Position numbers and translations under genes: made by a program
Source: Porodaedalea pini
Lineage: Eukaryota; Basidiomycota; Agaricomycetes; Hymenochaetales; Hymenochaetaceae
Reading direction: 5' to 3'
Length of the DNA: 50,233 nt
NCBI GenBank assembly: GCA_002794775.1
Contig: NBAY01000149.1
Span: forward strand, 1-50,233
Part shown: in pieces, positions 33,653-45,369 of the stretch
How the letters are laid out: each line of letters opens with the position of its first letter
How positions within the stretch are numbered: position 1 is the stretch's first letter
The notes under the pieces: generated by a model
What the model was told of the DNA's origin: nothing
What the model saw: the letters and a program-made list of their open reading frames with translations, nothing else
Databases searched by the model: none

Positions 33653-34163
33653 TGCGAGGCGGGTTTGTGTCTGAAGCTGGGTTGGCGAGAGGAACAATGG
33701 TTTGACCTCTTTATAGAGCAGAGGTGACGCCATTAGTATTAGGAATCCGAGACAGAAGCACCCTTGTTCTCGGGGTCGGCTTGACTCGTACGAGTTATTT
33801 GCTCATTGTAAAATAATTATGATGAATATCGCTGGCTATGGAGCAACGGAGAGCCAGTAAGCCATCAATATTTGAAGTCACGGTGCTCTCTCAGTTACCA
33901 AAAAAAAAGGGGGGGCCAATCATTAATCAGGGTTTCAAAGTCACGGACCTCAAGACGTAAAGAGAGTTTCTATGACCTGATAAACGGCAGGCTCCTCAAG
34001 CATGACCCGTCGGCTTCCTCCTTGATATAAAATCGTTGAAGCTGCTCATGTCGATTTTAATATTGTACACATGGTTAATATTACTTCTTGTTGTTTATCC
34101 GCCACCCGGTCAGTAGGAAAGTAGTCTGTATTGACTTCCCAAGCATTTTCTGAGGCAGACTCT
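33653..34163 (-). promoter_or_regulatory. AKR3 promoter region
   Basis: Reverse-complement match to the AKR1 promoter up to about 34163 (AGAGTCTGCCTCAG on the gene strand). The paired GTGACTT cores are at about 33938-33948 and 33874-33884, as AAGTCACGG on the plus strand. The run of A/G at about 33900 (CCCCCCTTTTTTTT on the gene strand) corresponds to the T-run at 11040 upstream of AKR1. Confidence 0.55.
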
Positions 34164-34759
34164 AGAACACTCATACAGGGGTCTGACTCTCCGAGCGAGA
34201 TGAAACTGATGTTATCCATAGCGAACTCGGGTTCTGTCGCACCACGAGATATATTTATCTTGACTACATGATAAGGAAGAAAAAATATTGTAGCCAATGT
34301 TTCAACGAGACAAGGTCGAATATGGGATACGTAACTTCTTTTAGCGTATGCAAGCAGTAGACATAGCGTATAGCGTGTAGTTAGGACAGATATCACTTCC
34401 AGGATTATGCACTATTCGTTGATATACAATAAGTTAGACCCCGACGACTCGACGGTGAGACACAAGGTTCTTTCTTGTGAGCAGTGCTTTCAAGTTGTAT
34501 AGAACCCGGTCATATGCTAGAATATCGTGGAATTTAACTACGGGGTAGCTCTGAGCTACTGACGAAGATAGTCTAATTGTAGGACCAAGCTCTGCTGTTA
34601 TTCTATCAATTTCACCTGTATATCAAAATACCATATTAATATTACCAATGCCGTAAGGATCCATTACATAATCATGAGGTTGTGCTACGGCCATAAACTA
34701 TGCTTTCATTTGTGTTCTGCCCACTATTGTTTTCTTCTGACCATCACACACAGCCTGAA
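34164..34759. other. Intergenic region
   Basis: No recognised gene. Inverted-repeat similarity to the left side stops at about 34163. Confidence 0.45.
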
Positions 34760-35267
34760 ATGAACGATACTGTCTGCCATCCTCTTTCAAAGCGACCAAA
34801 TGGCATGAATGATGTCGAAGATGGTACGTTCATTCGGCACAATGATTCGAACGTCTCCATAGAGACTAGTACTGACTCCGGTGTAACCTCTTCGACGCCG
34901 GGAGTGGGGCCACCTTCTGCGACAGACCGGTCCATCAAGGTCACGGCATATACTCTCCTGGCCACTATATCGATTCTAGTACTTGGTCTATGGAAACTTT
35001 TGGCATCACTAAAAGCGCAGTCATTCACTGTGGACTATCTGGATTTCATCCTTGGCGTCATCGCCGTGCTAGCGTAAGTAACCGTCGTCTCAGTTTTCGT
35101 GATGGCGAAACGTTATAAAGAGGCATTCTTTTCTTAGATTCTTTTGGCTAGATAGTCTGAAGGAGCAGCGTATCCCAGAATATAGATGGTTCTTCGAAGT
35201 CGATCGCCGGGCAAACATACGCAGCGCCTCGAAGAAAAGCTGGGAGTCCATTTTGCGCTTCTGTTGA
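34760..35267 (+). CDS. Hypothetical small membrane protein
   Basis: Exon 1 (34760-35073) and exon 2 (35138-35267) join at a GT-AG intron and give about 147 residues. A polar Ser/Thr-rich N-terminus (from MNDTVCHPLSKRP) is followed by two hydrophobic segments, VTAYTLLATISILVLGLWKL and YLDFILGVIAVLAFFWL, and a basic tail (WFFEVDRRANIRSASKKSW). An ATG at 34700 would add 20 residues. Further open, coding-like sequence follows (about 35500-35740: GGQNGMVVPGEESALSRNRR), so the true gene may have a later exon and end near 35743. I do not recognise the family. Confidence 0.45.
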
Positions 35268-37262
35268 GTCTTTTTGCATCAATCATGCAAATTCATTAAC
35301 TTGAGCATCTTAATAGGCCGTTTCCTATCCACCGTCATCGGAACTTTTCGGCTGCGCTTTTATACTGAGTATGGAGGACGCCACCATGAAGCAGTTTCAC
35401 CTCTTATCACTCTTTGGAGGTCTCCAGGTCATGTTAAAGATATGCCAGTAACCACTATGAGTTCTCACAAAGACACAGCACGGGCGTTGATAGCGGTGCG
35501 TCCGATTGGACATTCGTCGAGCCAGATGGTGAGGGGGATATAGCGACTGTCAGAGTCGTGCATGGCGGGCAAAATGGCATGGTGGTGCCAGGAGAAGAGT
35601 CCGCTTTGTCCAGAAACAGACGAAGCAGCCAGACGGTGTCTTCGCCCCTGAGGACCCTAAATGCATTTCCAAGAGGTCCGCGAGCGCGCAGGGTGCAGCA
35701 AGGCAAACAAGATGGTAAATCTATTCGAGAAATATGCATCTGATTCATTGCTTAAAGTCTGTGTAGGTGATGCTGAGAAATAATGGTCTGCTAGTAACAG
35801 ACTGTCTTGAGAATGACCTCGCGAAGTAGGTCCAACATATAATGATAAGTATAGTGAGTTCTAGCTTAACCTGTTCAGTCATGTCTCACCTATTAGAAGG
35901 CTCTTCGGATCGTGACCCCCGGTGTTTGAGACTCAGATAGATCGGATGTCTGCACGTAGGATTCGGACTCAGATATATATGAAGTGGCGTTCGGCAACCT
36001 CCTTGAAGATGATTGGCAGATGAGTGGAGGGCAGTCAGGGAAGCGGAGATACGTGTAACGGCCTGGCTGACGTGCGACGTGCGCGGAGTGGATGGCGCCG
36101 TCTAGCTCGATGTGTTCACCAGCTACAGTACTAGTCAACATTTAGTTTAGCTAGTCATTAATATTCATGTATTGAAATTAATATTATTCAGAGACTAACG
36201 AAACGTGACCCGCGAGAGATAATATTCATGGACGCCGCTGGCGGTGCTGACGGCGGGGCTAGCGCGCTACGTCAAAGCTGTCACTGTCACTGTCAGCGCT
36301 CGATCGATCACTTCGATTGCTATTTCCTTTTGCGTCGAGCTTGGTAATCGTTTGAAGTGCCTGGCCAGAAAGTTACTTTCTGAGCTCGCAAGTGGGCTAG
36401 CAGCAATTGCTAGGGGTTTTCAAGATACTAGATAGTATTGGCTCATGCTGGAAACGTAGATTCGTCCCATCAAGAAATCCAGAAGCTTTGTGCTTAGTTG
36501 GCCCGACATTTTCTCTTCAAGCGAAAGCACTTTTTGTAGCAGGATGAAATAAAAACAATAGACTCTTTTTTCTTCTACGTCTTTTCACCTTGGAATCCAT
36601 GAGATAAATCGATCTAGGAGGGCCGTATGGTTTGCATGAATTATGCAAAGCAGAAGATCGAGTTTAGACGGGAAACAGGTTGTGAGGTAGTCACGTGCAT
36701 CGGTGTTCAATGGTTTAACCGAGAATGGCCAGACCGTGCGTGCCCCGAGCCACTCACTCATCACTTCTCAGTTCAGGCGTTTACCACTGCTCACCACTCG
36801 CGACTATCTCCAGCTGTATTGCGCCAGAGACACTAACCGACGTCGACGACGAGCACCACGACAACGGCAGAGAGACTACTCGGACCGTTGGTTAAAGAGG
36901 CGACGCCACCGACAAGAGGGATCTGGTTGTCTGTTGTCGAGGGTCGCCACCGAGCTCCTACGTGCCCTCTCAGTGCATTGAGCCCTTTTGCTTGCCGCCA
37001 TCGACGCCGAGGGCGACAAGGGGAGACGACGAATCCAATTTACGACGCAAAGGCACATAGTCCCGCGCGTACCGGCCATCAGCCGTCGCGCTCAACCTTT
37101 CATCTATCTATCGCCTCTTACCATTCTTGGCTCTAATTACACCTTCCTCTCCATCCCCTCCCACCGCCTCTCTTCATCCTTTACCACCCACGTACACGTC
37201 CAAACACCCTTCACCGACAACGACGCCGCAGAGAATACGGTATCAACACCCGCGCCGCGAGC
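35268..37262. other. Intergenic region upstream of the G-alpha gene
   Basis: It contains possible trailing exons of the small membrane protein (to about 35743) and scattered short frames without recognisable features. The final few hundred bases, rich in C and T (about 37130-37230), should be the G-alpha promoter and leader. Confidence 0.4.
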
Positions 37263-38488
37263 ATGGGGGCCTGTGCCAGCGTCCAGGACCGCACCGAGAA
37301 GGAGCGCTCGGATGAGATCGACCGGCAGATTGAGGAAGACTCGCGGAAGTTCAGGAAGGAGTGCAAGATTCTTTTACTCGGTGTGTGCCCATCTATGTGT
37401 TCTTCCCTCGCGGTTTTCTGACGACAGCATCAGGCAGCGGCGAGTCGGGGAAGTCCACAATTGTAAAACAGATGAAGATTATACACCAGAACGGATACAC
37501 GCGCGAAGAATTATCGGCATACCGTCTCACCGTATTTCGAAATCTACTTGAGAGCGCCCAGGCGATCGTCCTCGCGATGCGCAAGCTCGCTATAGACCCC
37601 GTCCTTCCCGCGAACCGTGCGCACGCGGATATGATCCTGGCATACAAAGTCGACCCTCCTTCGTCGATAGCAGCTGCATCGTCATCTGCAGCTGGACCAA
37701 GTGCGGGAACCGCGAGCGGCGAGTTCAGCGAGGAGGTCGCAGCAGCCATCGATGCGCTATGGAGCGACCCAATCATTCCGAGGATTATGGATCATAGCAG
37801 CGAGTTTTATCTCATGGACTCGGCGAGCTACTTCTTCAGTGAAGTCCGACGCATCGGTCGAGCAGGTTATGTGCCGACCGAGACGGATGTCCTACGAGCG
37901 AGGCAGAAATCAACTGGCATCGTTGAAACGAGGTTCAACATGGGCCAGCTTAGCATACACATGTTCGATGTCGGCGGGCAGCGGAGCGAGCGCAAGAAGT
38001 GGATACACTGTTTCGAGAGCGTCACGTCCATCATCTTCTGCACCGCGCTCTCTGAATATGACCAGGTGCTGCTAGAGGAGGCCGGCCAGAACCGGATGGT
38101 TGAAAGCTTGGTACTTTTCGAGTCTGTGATCAACTCGAGGTGGTTCTTGCGGACGAGCATTATCTTGTTCTTGAATAAGATTGATGTCTTCAAGAGCAAG
38201 CTGCCGAAGGTCCCACTGGAAAAGTACTTCCCCGAGTACACGGGCGGCCCGGATATCAATAAGGCGGCAAAGTACATTCTGTGGAGGTTCATGCAGGCGA
38301 ATCGGGCGCGGTTGAGCGTGTATCCGCAGTAAGTCGTCGTTCTGCTTTGTTGTTCTTTTCGGTCGTTGACACCTTTCGCTCCTACTAGTTTGACTCAGGC
38401 AACAGATACAGGGAACATTCGGCTCGTATTCGCGGCGGTGAAGGAGACGATATTGCAGAATGCTCTCAAGGACTCGGGAATCCTGTAG
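37263..38488 (+). CDS. Heterotrimeric G protein alpha subunit
   Basis: Exons 37263-37380, 37434-38328 and 38389-38488 encode 370 residues. The N-terminus MGACASV has the Gly2 myristoylation and Cys4 palmitoylation pattern. The guanine-nucleotide motifs are GSGESGKST (residues 40-48), [12 protein letters not shown] with the catalytic Arg, [12 protein letters not shown] with the catalytic Gln, FLNKIDVF, and TQATDTGN in place of the usual TCATDT. An Ala/Ser-rich insertion ([16 protein letters not shown]) lengthens the helical domain. The C-terminus NALKDSGIL has Ser at the fourth position from the end, so there is no pertussis-toxin cysteine. The C-terminal pattern resembles fungal group II G-alpha proteins; this class call is tentative. 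It acts at the inner plasma membrane downstream of seven-TM receptors. All splice sites are canonical. Confidence 0.95.
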
Positions 38489-40612
38489 CATCATCATCAT
38501 TGCTCCTCTCTTCCCTCCCATGTTATTTCCATCGTCATTCGGCTCTCTCCCGAACTTACCTCGCATCTGCAACCTAGTCCCGCACCCGCACACATCTTCG
38601 TCATCGTCATCATCCACGGAACCCCATCTTTATCATTGTTATATCGCCTATCGCTCCATCTCCGTCCTATCTTGTTTAACGTTCTTCTATCTTTGTCTCT
38701 GTCTGACGTCCGTCACGCCCCTCTCCTCATGAACACATCTCATCTATCATCATCATATATTCTCCCGTATGCCACATCAACGCATCTGTTCCGCTTATTT
38801 CGTGCGTGTTTTTCGTTTCTGGCATGATAAAGAAGTTACTAATGACTGATGCAATTCAGGCATTTGTCGTTTATCGTCGTCATCAAACGCCATGGGCGTT
38901 GTATACTATTGACTATTCTATCTCTTTGTCAAGTGACCCGCCTATCGGCGTATTGTTATCTCCGAACTGATCAACGAGAGTATACCACACGATTGTCCAC
39001 ACACGTTGCATCTGGATTCGACTTGCGCATGTGGGACCAGACCAGGCAGGTTGGCCGCCACTCCCGACCCCACCGGCATATCCACGAATCAACCATCCGT
39101 TGTTCGTTGATGATTCATGCGATCTGCGATCTGTCACGCGTTCCTTAGTCGCAAGCCACAGCCAGCGAGATGCGAGCCATCAATGATGTGGCGACGCATC
39201 AACGACGAGGGACTAAGTTTAGTGCAGATAGGTCGTGATCCTCGGGTAGGCCGAAATGTCCGGGCTTGTCGAGGAGGATAGGAGTTCGGGAATGCAGCTA
39301 TGGCAAGATGCTAGCGGATGAGTTAGCGGACGGAGTACGTGCGAATACGTAGGCCGGATAGAGTGCGTGGGCATTTGCATCGAGCTCAGACGTGCAGATC
39401 TCGGAGTGTTCGCCACGGACGATACCCGACTAGGTTACTGCTCGACCTCGCCTGGAGATGCGACAGAGACTGAAATAGCGGTAGCGTCTAGGAGTCAGAC
39501 TCGTAGGAGTGGCTACCCCTAATGGAAGCGGTATCTCGGCTTTCTGGATGGCGCTTTCGTCGACTTGCAGATGAGTGAAGGATGGTAGGCCTCTGGGCGA
39601 ATGAAGCAGGTGGGTAGGCGGAGGAAAGGAATGGGAAAGTGGGGAGTAGGGCGGGGCGGACATCGACACCCGTTGGGCGTGCCGTGCTCGGTCGTCTCGA
39701 TATGGACGAGCATCTGCGCTGCGCTGTGGCAGCAACCTGTACGCCTTGGCAATGCCCGATGCAGATGCGTCCAACCGAGTGCTCGCGCCTGCTACACCGA
39801 GTGGATACATTGTGCGTTCGTGGTGTGACTAGCGGCAGCATTGGCGTCTGCGTTCGATCGTTTCTCCTGCCGCTTCCGCTCGTACCTCGTGGACGCATGA
39901 TCGAGCTCGCCGACGAAAGCTCTGATTTCTCCAGGTTTTGCCCGCTATGTTACAAGATTCAGCATGTATATTTATTTTATCCTTTCAACCCTGGCTTCCA
40001 GTCCCGCACACTTGCTCGTCCTGCTTGCAACCGCCTCGCGCCTGCTATTCATCCGTTGCCCATCGTCTACAATATCGCTTCTCCTTTTCATCTGATCGTA
40101 GCTTAATCTCATCGCATTTCTCTACTCTGCAATACACCGCCCCCATCCTTTCTGTCCTTGTGTTCTTCTCTCTTTCCTCTCTACGCCCCTTCCACCGCCT
40201 TCCACTCTCCCTTCCCTTCCACATGTCTCCTCATAAGAACTCAATATATTAGGACCGTGAATCTGAAATCTGTTATCTAGCATTTACTTAGACAAATATT
40301 TGGACGCGTTGCTGTCCCCAGTTCTTTCTGGTGACTTGTGATTATGATCCGATTGCAGAGCAAGAGAACGGGTGTGTCGGCAGTTGGTGGTCTATGAAAT
40401 GTGCATGGCGTGCGTATAACCGTAAATGCTCTTTCTTTCTGTAGTATTTTGTGTTGAGAGTGGATATGGGAGTGTCTATCTGTGGACTGGGCAACAAAGC
40501 CGCGGAGAGCAACCCGGACCATCACAAGCACGAGGAATAAACCTATTATGCGGTGAGTCTACAATTGCCCTGCAATCGACTTTCATTTACAATTTGAACT
40601 AGATTACAAGCA
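38489..40612. other. G-alpha 3' flank and intergenic region
   Basis: The first several hundred bases are C/T-rich, typical of an untranslated or downstream region. A 136-codon minus-strand frame at 39488-39898 overlaps others in different frames and shows no domain. Nothing else recognised. Confidence 0.4.
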
Positions 40613-42717
40613 TCATGACTTGAGCATGTTGTATGGATGGTGTGTTCAGCCTCTGTAGTCACTGACACAGTGACGGTAATTGATAGCACCTCTGCTCTCT
40701 TGACTGGCTACCCCTCGATGGTCAAACCTCGCGTTTTCATCAGACTTCGTCTGTTAGAGGAGGGAGACAGAGATGGAGCTCAGCAATTGTGTATGTGATT
40801 GTCTATCCTCCAAGAATACCTCTGTAATGAACTCGGTCATGTCCTTCTGAAGTTCCAGCAGACTGCGGAACCAATTCGGATTCATCTTCGCCTGGCACCA
40901 CCTTTTGCTCGCTGCGATGATTGACTCACCGAGCACAATTAAATGTAAAGCAGCTCAGAAAGGCGATGCACTATCAAATGCACACGACCTCTCTGGCGCT
41001 ATTCACTTCGGAGGTTTCAGGCGAGTCTCAAATTGTTTTGTTGTATTAATCACATCCACGAGACCAATGGTTTGTATCGGGTATTTCTTGACGCAGCATT
41101 ATGTTACTAAGTGTGTTGAAAAAGCAGAATTTTCCAAGATTACGATGATTCTTTCAGTGCGAGTGCCGGATACACGTGCGTATAGGCTTAGTCTTACTTA
41201 GCAGACTCTTATTTTGATCCGGTTGAGTTGATCTTGACCTTCTTAAAACATGTTCTATCACTACTGGTGGTGACTGTATAGAACACCTGATCCTGTGTGT
41301 TTTGGCTGCGATGCTTCTTCTGGCGGCGAGTCTCTTTATCAGCTATACTATTGTCTGCTACTTTCTCAGATTTACTCTGGACAGGATATCATGATGCATT
41401 ACATAGAATCGGCATATGTGATCAAAGTATCTTTATGTTAGTGGCGCTCATATCATGTTGGGAGGCATCATCATTCAAATGGGTATGTCCGCAATTCGTC
41501 TATAGAGCTCACACCGCTTGACACTCTGTCACGTAGTCGCCATCACCATTTATGTTGCGCTGGCCTCTGAGTTCCTGGTCCGGTACTACACTCATAATCC
41601 AGTGCACCAGGTAGTGTCGGAATTAGACGAAGGAAAAGGTATGCTCGATCGTAAGATACAGCTCATGATCTTCGGACTGTCTCCTAGTAGGGTCTGTATA
41701 TTCATTCGGTATGTGCATGACTTCATCATACATTTGAGCATGAGGGTAATTTCATTTGAAGGGCCGCATACCGCACAATCGAGCTTTCGGATGGATGGTC
41801 AGGTCGGATTTCTACGACCGAGAGCTACTTCAGTCAGTCATTTTACACATCTTTTTCGGTTTTATGGCTTACTGTGTCATTGCAGATGTTTTGGAGGGCG
41901 GAATGATACATCACGAAAAAGTCGTGTCGCCTGTATAGCCTTGTATACCTTGTAAGGTAATATAAGTCTGTTAGTCAGCTTGTCATGTGCCAAAATGTCT
42001 TCGAGTCGAATACAAGCTTGTTACAAGAGTTTTTGTGCAATGCAAGGCATATACAAGACAGATAGATAATTACAAAAAATATACTATACTTTTATCATTT
42101 TGTATTCTGATTATATGCCCTCTGAAAGTCTGGTGTCCAAGCTGTAATGTATTTATTCTACTGATTATGCCTGACAATGGAGCTGGAAGGCTCTTCACCA
42201 GTTTATATGTTGGGTGTCAGCATGTCAGTCAGCATATCAAATACTTATCAGCCTTCACATAGCATACAAGATAAATATAAGTTAGATAGATGCTTACAGG
42301 AAATGCACATTTATTTTTCTCATATTATATGACACTTATATGTCCTTCAAAAATCTAATGTCTAAACTGTAATGCAGAGGAGAGAAGAGAGTACAGGGTG
42401 GAAGGCACACTGAAGCCATACTGACAAGAATGAAGACCTCTGTGATTGTGAGCAAGCACCTGACAACCAGCAAAGAAAGGCCCTAAGGCTCCACACAGTC
42501 CAACTCGACGTAGCCCAGACCAGTACCCCGCACCCATATCCTACGCATCCAAACCCATAAGTCACGAAAGTCGTTGCACCAGCCTATACATGACCACCAA
42601 TCCAGAGCCGGAGCCCGAGATCAACAGTGGTGAGACTATCCAGCATGGACATCAACATGGACGCCTATCCCTGTTTGTCAATCCCGTTTCCATATCCAAT
42701 TCTGCCCATGCCGCCAG
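40613..42717 (-). repeat. Outer inverted repeat, right arm (pairs with 4211-6315)
   Basis: The reverse complement of the left arm with no net indel. On its outer side the cyclin gene continues beyond the arm to about 44680, whereas the left arm stops after the cyclin tail. This side is therefore the likely source. Confidence 0.9.
41442..41938 (+). pseudogene. RTA1-like seven-TM protein fragment (right arm copy)
   Basis: Exons 41442-41482, 41537-41708, 41762-41832 and 41886-41938 splice in frame to the same product as the left copy (GAHIMLGGIIIQM, DRKIQLMIFGLSPSRVCIFI, AAYRTIELSDGWSGRISTTE, NVLEGGMI). It differs from the left copy by a handful of substitutions (for example Ser for Thr in RISTTE). 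The N-terminal helices and the last helix of a complete RTA1-family protein are missing, so the gene was already truncated before the arm was duplicated. Confidence 0.7.
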
Positions 42718-44678
42718 TCACAGTCCCAGGAATGGGACCGCCCACGGAGAGCACCTGCGCATACCACGTAACCGAGTCTGAGATGTCCACAGGGATGAAT
42801 TGGTGGCCCTTCGCTGCACCCAGGCCAGAACCCATGACATCACTTTGGGCGCCATCAGCCAACACGCCTGCAAGCCACATGGCCGTAGGCATGTCTGGCG
42901 GAGTCACGATGGCCTCTGACCCAACACTCGAGCCCGAGTTGGATGAATCATTCGAGTCCGTGCTCTGTGCAGGACTCCACACATCATTGGCACTATTGTT
43001 GAAGTTGTAATTATAATTGTAGCTGCACAACGCTGCACTGGGCGCCTCGAGCGTTGATTCATCAGGTGAGGGCAGTGAGTATGAAGGGCGCGGTGTCGGA
43101 CAGGCATCAGACCAGGTGACAATGGTGTCTGTAGCGTAAAAGCGGAAGTAAATAATGTTTGCTGTGTACTGAGCGCTACATATTGGTGAGCTGCAATGAT
43201 CACGAGAGGTGGAACTGCAAATGAGAACAGCAATGACCTGGGGGATTGATAGCGGGGAGGCACGCTCTGCATTGCCGCCTCATCTGGTAACGTAGCAGCA
43301 CGTCTAAGTGCTCTATTTGCCAAGCCTGCCTTCATCTGCGCACGGCCAAACTCCGGGCTTGCGCTTGCATCTAACAAGGGTGGACTAGGGAAATGTGTCA
43401 CATTGCGTGTCACAGAAACCGGAGACGATCCAAATGCAATTCTACCCTCACCTTTCGTGTGTTGCATGCTGCGCAAGTTCTCTTTCTGTGGCAGTGTGGC
43501 ACTCTTGCCGACCCAGAGACGACACCCAAGAGCATCGCCCAGTGTGCACTCCACGCGTGATGGGACCAGAGAGCTTCGCCCATGCATGAGTCAAATAGCA
43601 TCGGTCCTGTAAGAATTTTGATGCCAGAATGAGTGCGGCAAGGAAAGTATGCCCGGGGCAGAGGAGCGTCGAGGGAAGAGGTGGCAGCAGCGTGAGCAGT
43701 TTTGCCAGAATCTTACGACACTTGTCGTTAGACTGCCTTTGGGCCTACATCTGCTGAGTTAATAGAAGCGAAGCATCCATCTAGAGGACTGTCGGCACAT
43801 ACGATACGTCGAACAGGTCCATTGACATCAGTACTGTTGGAAGGCCGCAGAGGTTGGAGTGTCCAAAGAGGTATTCACCTTCGACAAGACAGACGCCTCG
43901 TCTTCCTTCATGATCCTCTTATCCAACTCCAGCTCGCCTTTCACTCCCGTGCAGAGCTTCCCTTTCTCCACAAGGCCCAGCACCTTCCCTCGCACCACCT
44001 CGATGTAGCAGAGTGCCGACTGCAGGACGCTGCATGTTGTGGGTGAACGGCAGGGGACCTCCTGTACAAATGTTCTGATAGGAATGAGATCCTTCTCGGA
44101 CGCGACGGTTGCGGCGTTGCTGCCTAAACGCTTGGCGATAAAGGCAGATGGGAAAAGAGTTGACGTCAATGTTTAAGCGTGTGGTGGGCCAGAAGGGGGA
44201 GAGGAAGGGGCGAGGAAAGTGTGCTGGGTGAACAGGGCGAGGGAAGTTGAACCAGTTGACATTCAGGTGGTTGACGTTGAGAAGGGAGAAATGGTGATAG
44301 TTTTGTCACCACTGTGATACCTGTTTGTGTTGAAAAGACAACTGGGATGCTCTCAGGGTGTCAAATATTGATCAGGCTTTTCACAGCTTGATCTAGAATT
44401 GAGCACGTCAGTTAGGGAAACAGGACAAAACCGATTTATCTATTGACTTTGCGTGCATGCCTCAGAAGGTTACCGACAATTGGAATGCTTGACTTGCCGA
44501 CCAAGGAAGCCACATAATTTGCTTTTGCTGGGTGTGTCTTCAGGACTTGGGGTTGTTTCAACAGTTGAGGCACCGCTTGCTGCAGCGCCGAAGAGGGTAG
44601 GTGTGAGTATTGGGAGAAGGTAGAGGCAATACTAACGGGAGAGATGGAGTACACGGATGCAGCTGTTTGATATACAGG
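42662..44678 (-). pseudogene. Decayed Pho85-type (Pcl-like) cyclin gene
   Basis: Minus-strand pieces in order are: TAASVYSISPVSIASTFSQY and HLPSSALQQAVPQLLKQPQ with THPAKANYVASLV (44670-44470), IPIRTFVQEVPCRSPTTCSV with LQSALCYIEVVRGKV (44090-43970), LLCPGHTFLAALILASKFLQ and DRCYLTHAWAKLSG (about 43690-43570), LGDALGCRLWVGKSATLPQ (about 43540-43480), and a low-complexity tail ending GYGNGIDKQG (42662). This is the cyclin fold order of basidiomycete Pcl-like cyclins (RTFLAALILASKF, then ALEWRLWVGK), which activate a Pho85-type kinase. Frame changes and stops occur between blocks (for example near 43720). A MITE interrupts the 5' end at 44679. The last residues lie within the outer inverted-repeat arm. 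Confidence 0.72.
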
Positions 44679-45016
44679 TGGTTCCGAAAAGTGTTCGTCA
44701 CCCCCATTTTCGGAATCGATCGACATACCCAAATTCAGAAGGTAAACATGCCAATGAAAACCTTCATCAAGCATGTCATTTGTGTTGTTCTTATTGTTTT
44801 TATTGCACTTTTTGCATTACCTGTACACAAGATGTTGTCATTTTTACAGTGTGTATGCAAACTTGAGGAATAGGGAACTGTGCATACTATTCTGGCCTGG
44901 TTTTGTGTGAAGGACAAGACAGATGACGCGTATTAATCAGCATCTTAACCTTCCACATTTGGGTATGTCGATCGATTCCGAAAACGGGGGTGATGAACAC
45001 TTTTCGGAACCACCTG
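44679..45016. mobile_element. Tc1/mariner-type MITE in the cyclin gene
   Basis: The ends are CAGGTGGTTCCGAAAAGTG and its reverse complement, and about 58 bp of near-perfect terminal inverted repeat extends inwards (through TCGGAATCGATCGACATACC). Each side is flanked by TA, the target duplication of the Tc1/mariner superfamily. The interior (about 220 bp) has no transposase. It interrupts the Ser-rich N-terminal part of the cyclin frame just before TAASVYSIS. Confidence 0.85.
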
Positions 45017-45369
45017 TAAATAAGTGAATTCTTGAGAGTTAGGATGATGAGAAAACAAGGACATGAGCATCAGACAAAATCCACACTCAGTGGACTTAGA
45101 AAATGCGGACTTAGAAAATGCGTCGAGACGTGCTCGACGCGTCGTTGCATTTGCTTTCTCCCACCACCATCACCTGCCTCTCCCTTGGTCACAAATCTGT
45201 CAAGCACATAGAAACCAAGGCTCCATCTTCTTTGGGATGTAACAAGCACAATAGTCAAGATGTAGCTGGAAACAGAGCTCAGGCAAGCTTGTGCCACTCA
45301 AATTGATGAGTAGCCCCGGTATACATACAATCCATACAACTGGCCTCTAGTCCACAGCTATCAGTTGAA

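Noticed and set aside
39488..39898. 136-codon minus-strand frame in the G-alpha 3' region
   Set aside because: Several overlapping frames of similar length occur there on both strands; none has a recognisable domain.
42600..43587. First read as a second HMG-box gene next to the one at 45.4 kb
   Set aside because: The block order (ASKFLQDRCY, then LGDALGCRLWVGK) and the upstream SVLQSALCYIE segment fit a Pcl-like cyclin instead.
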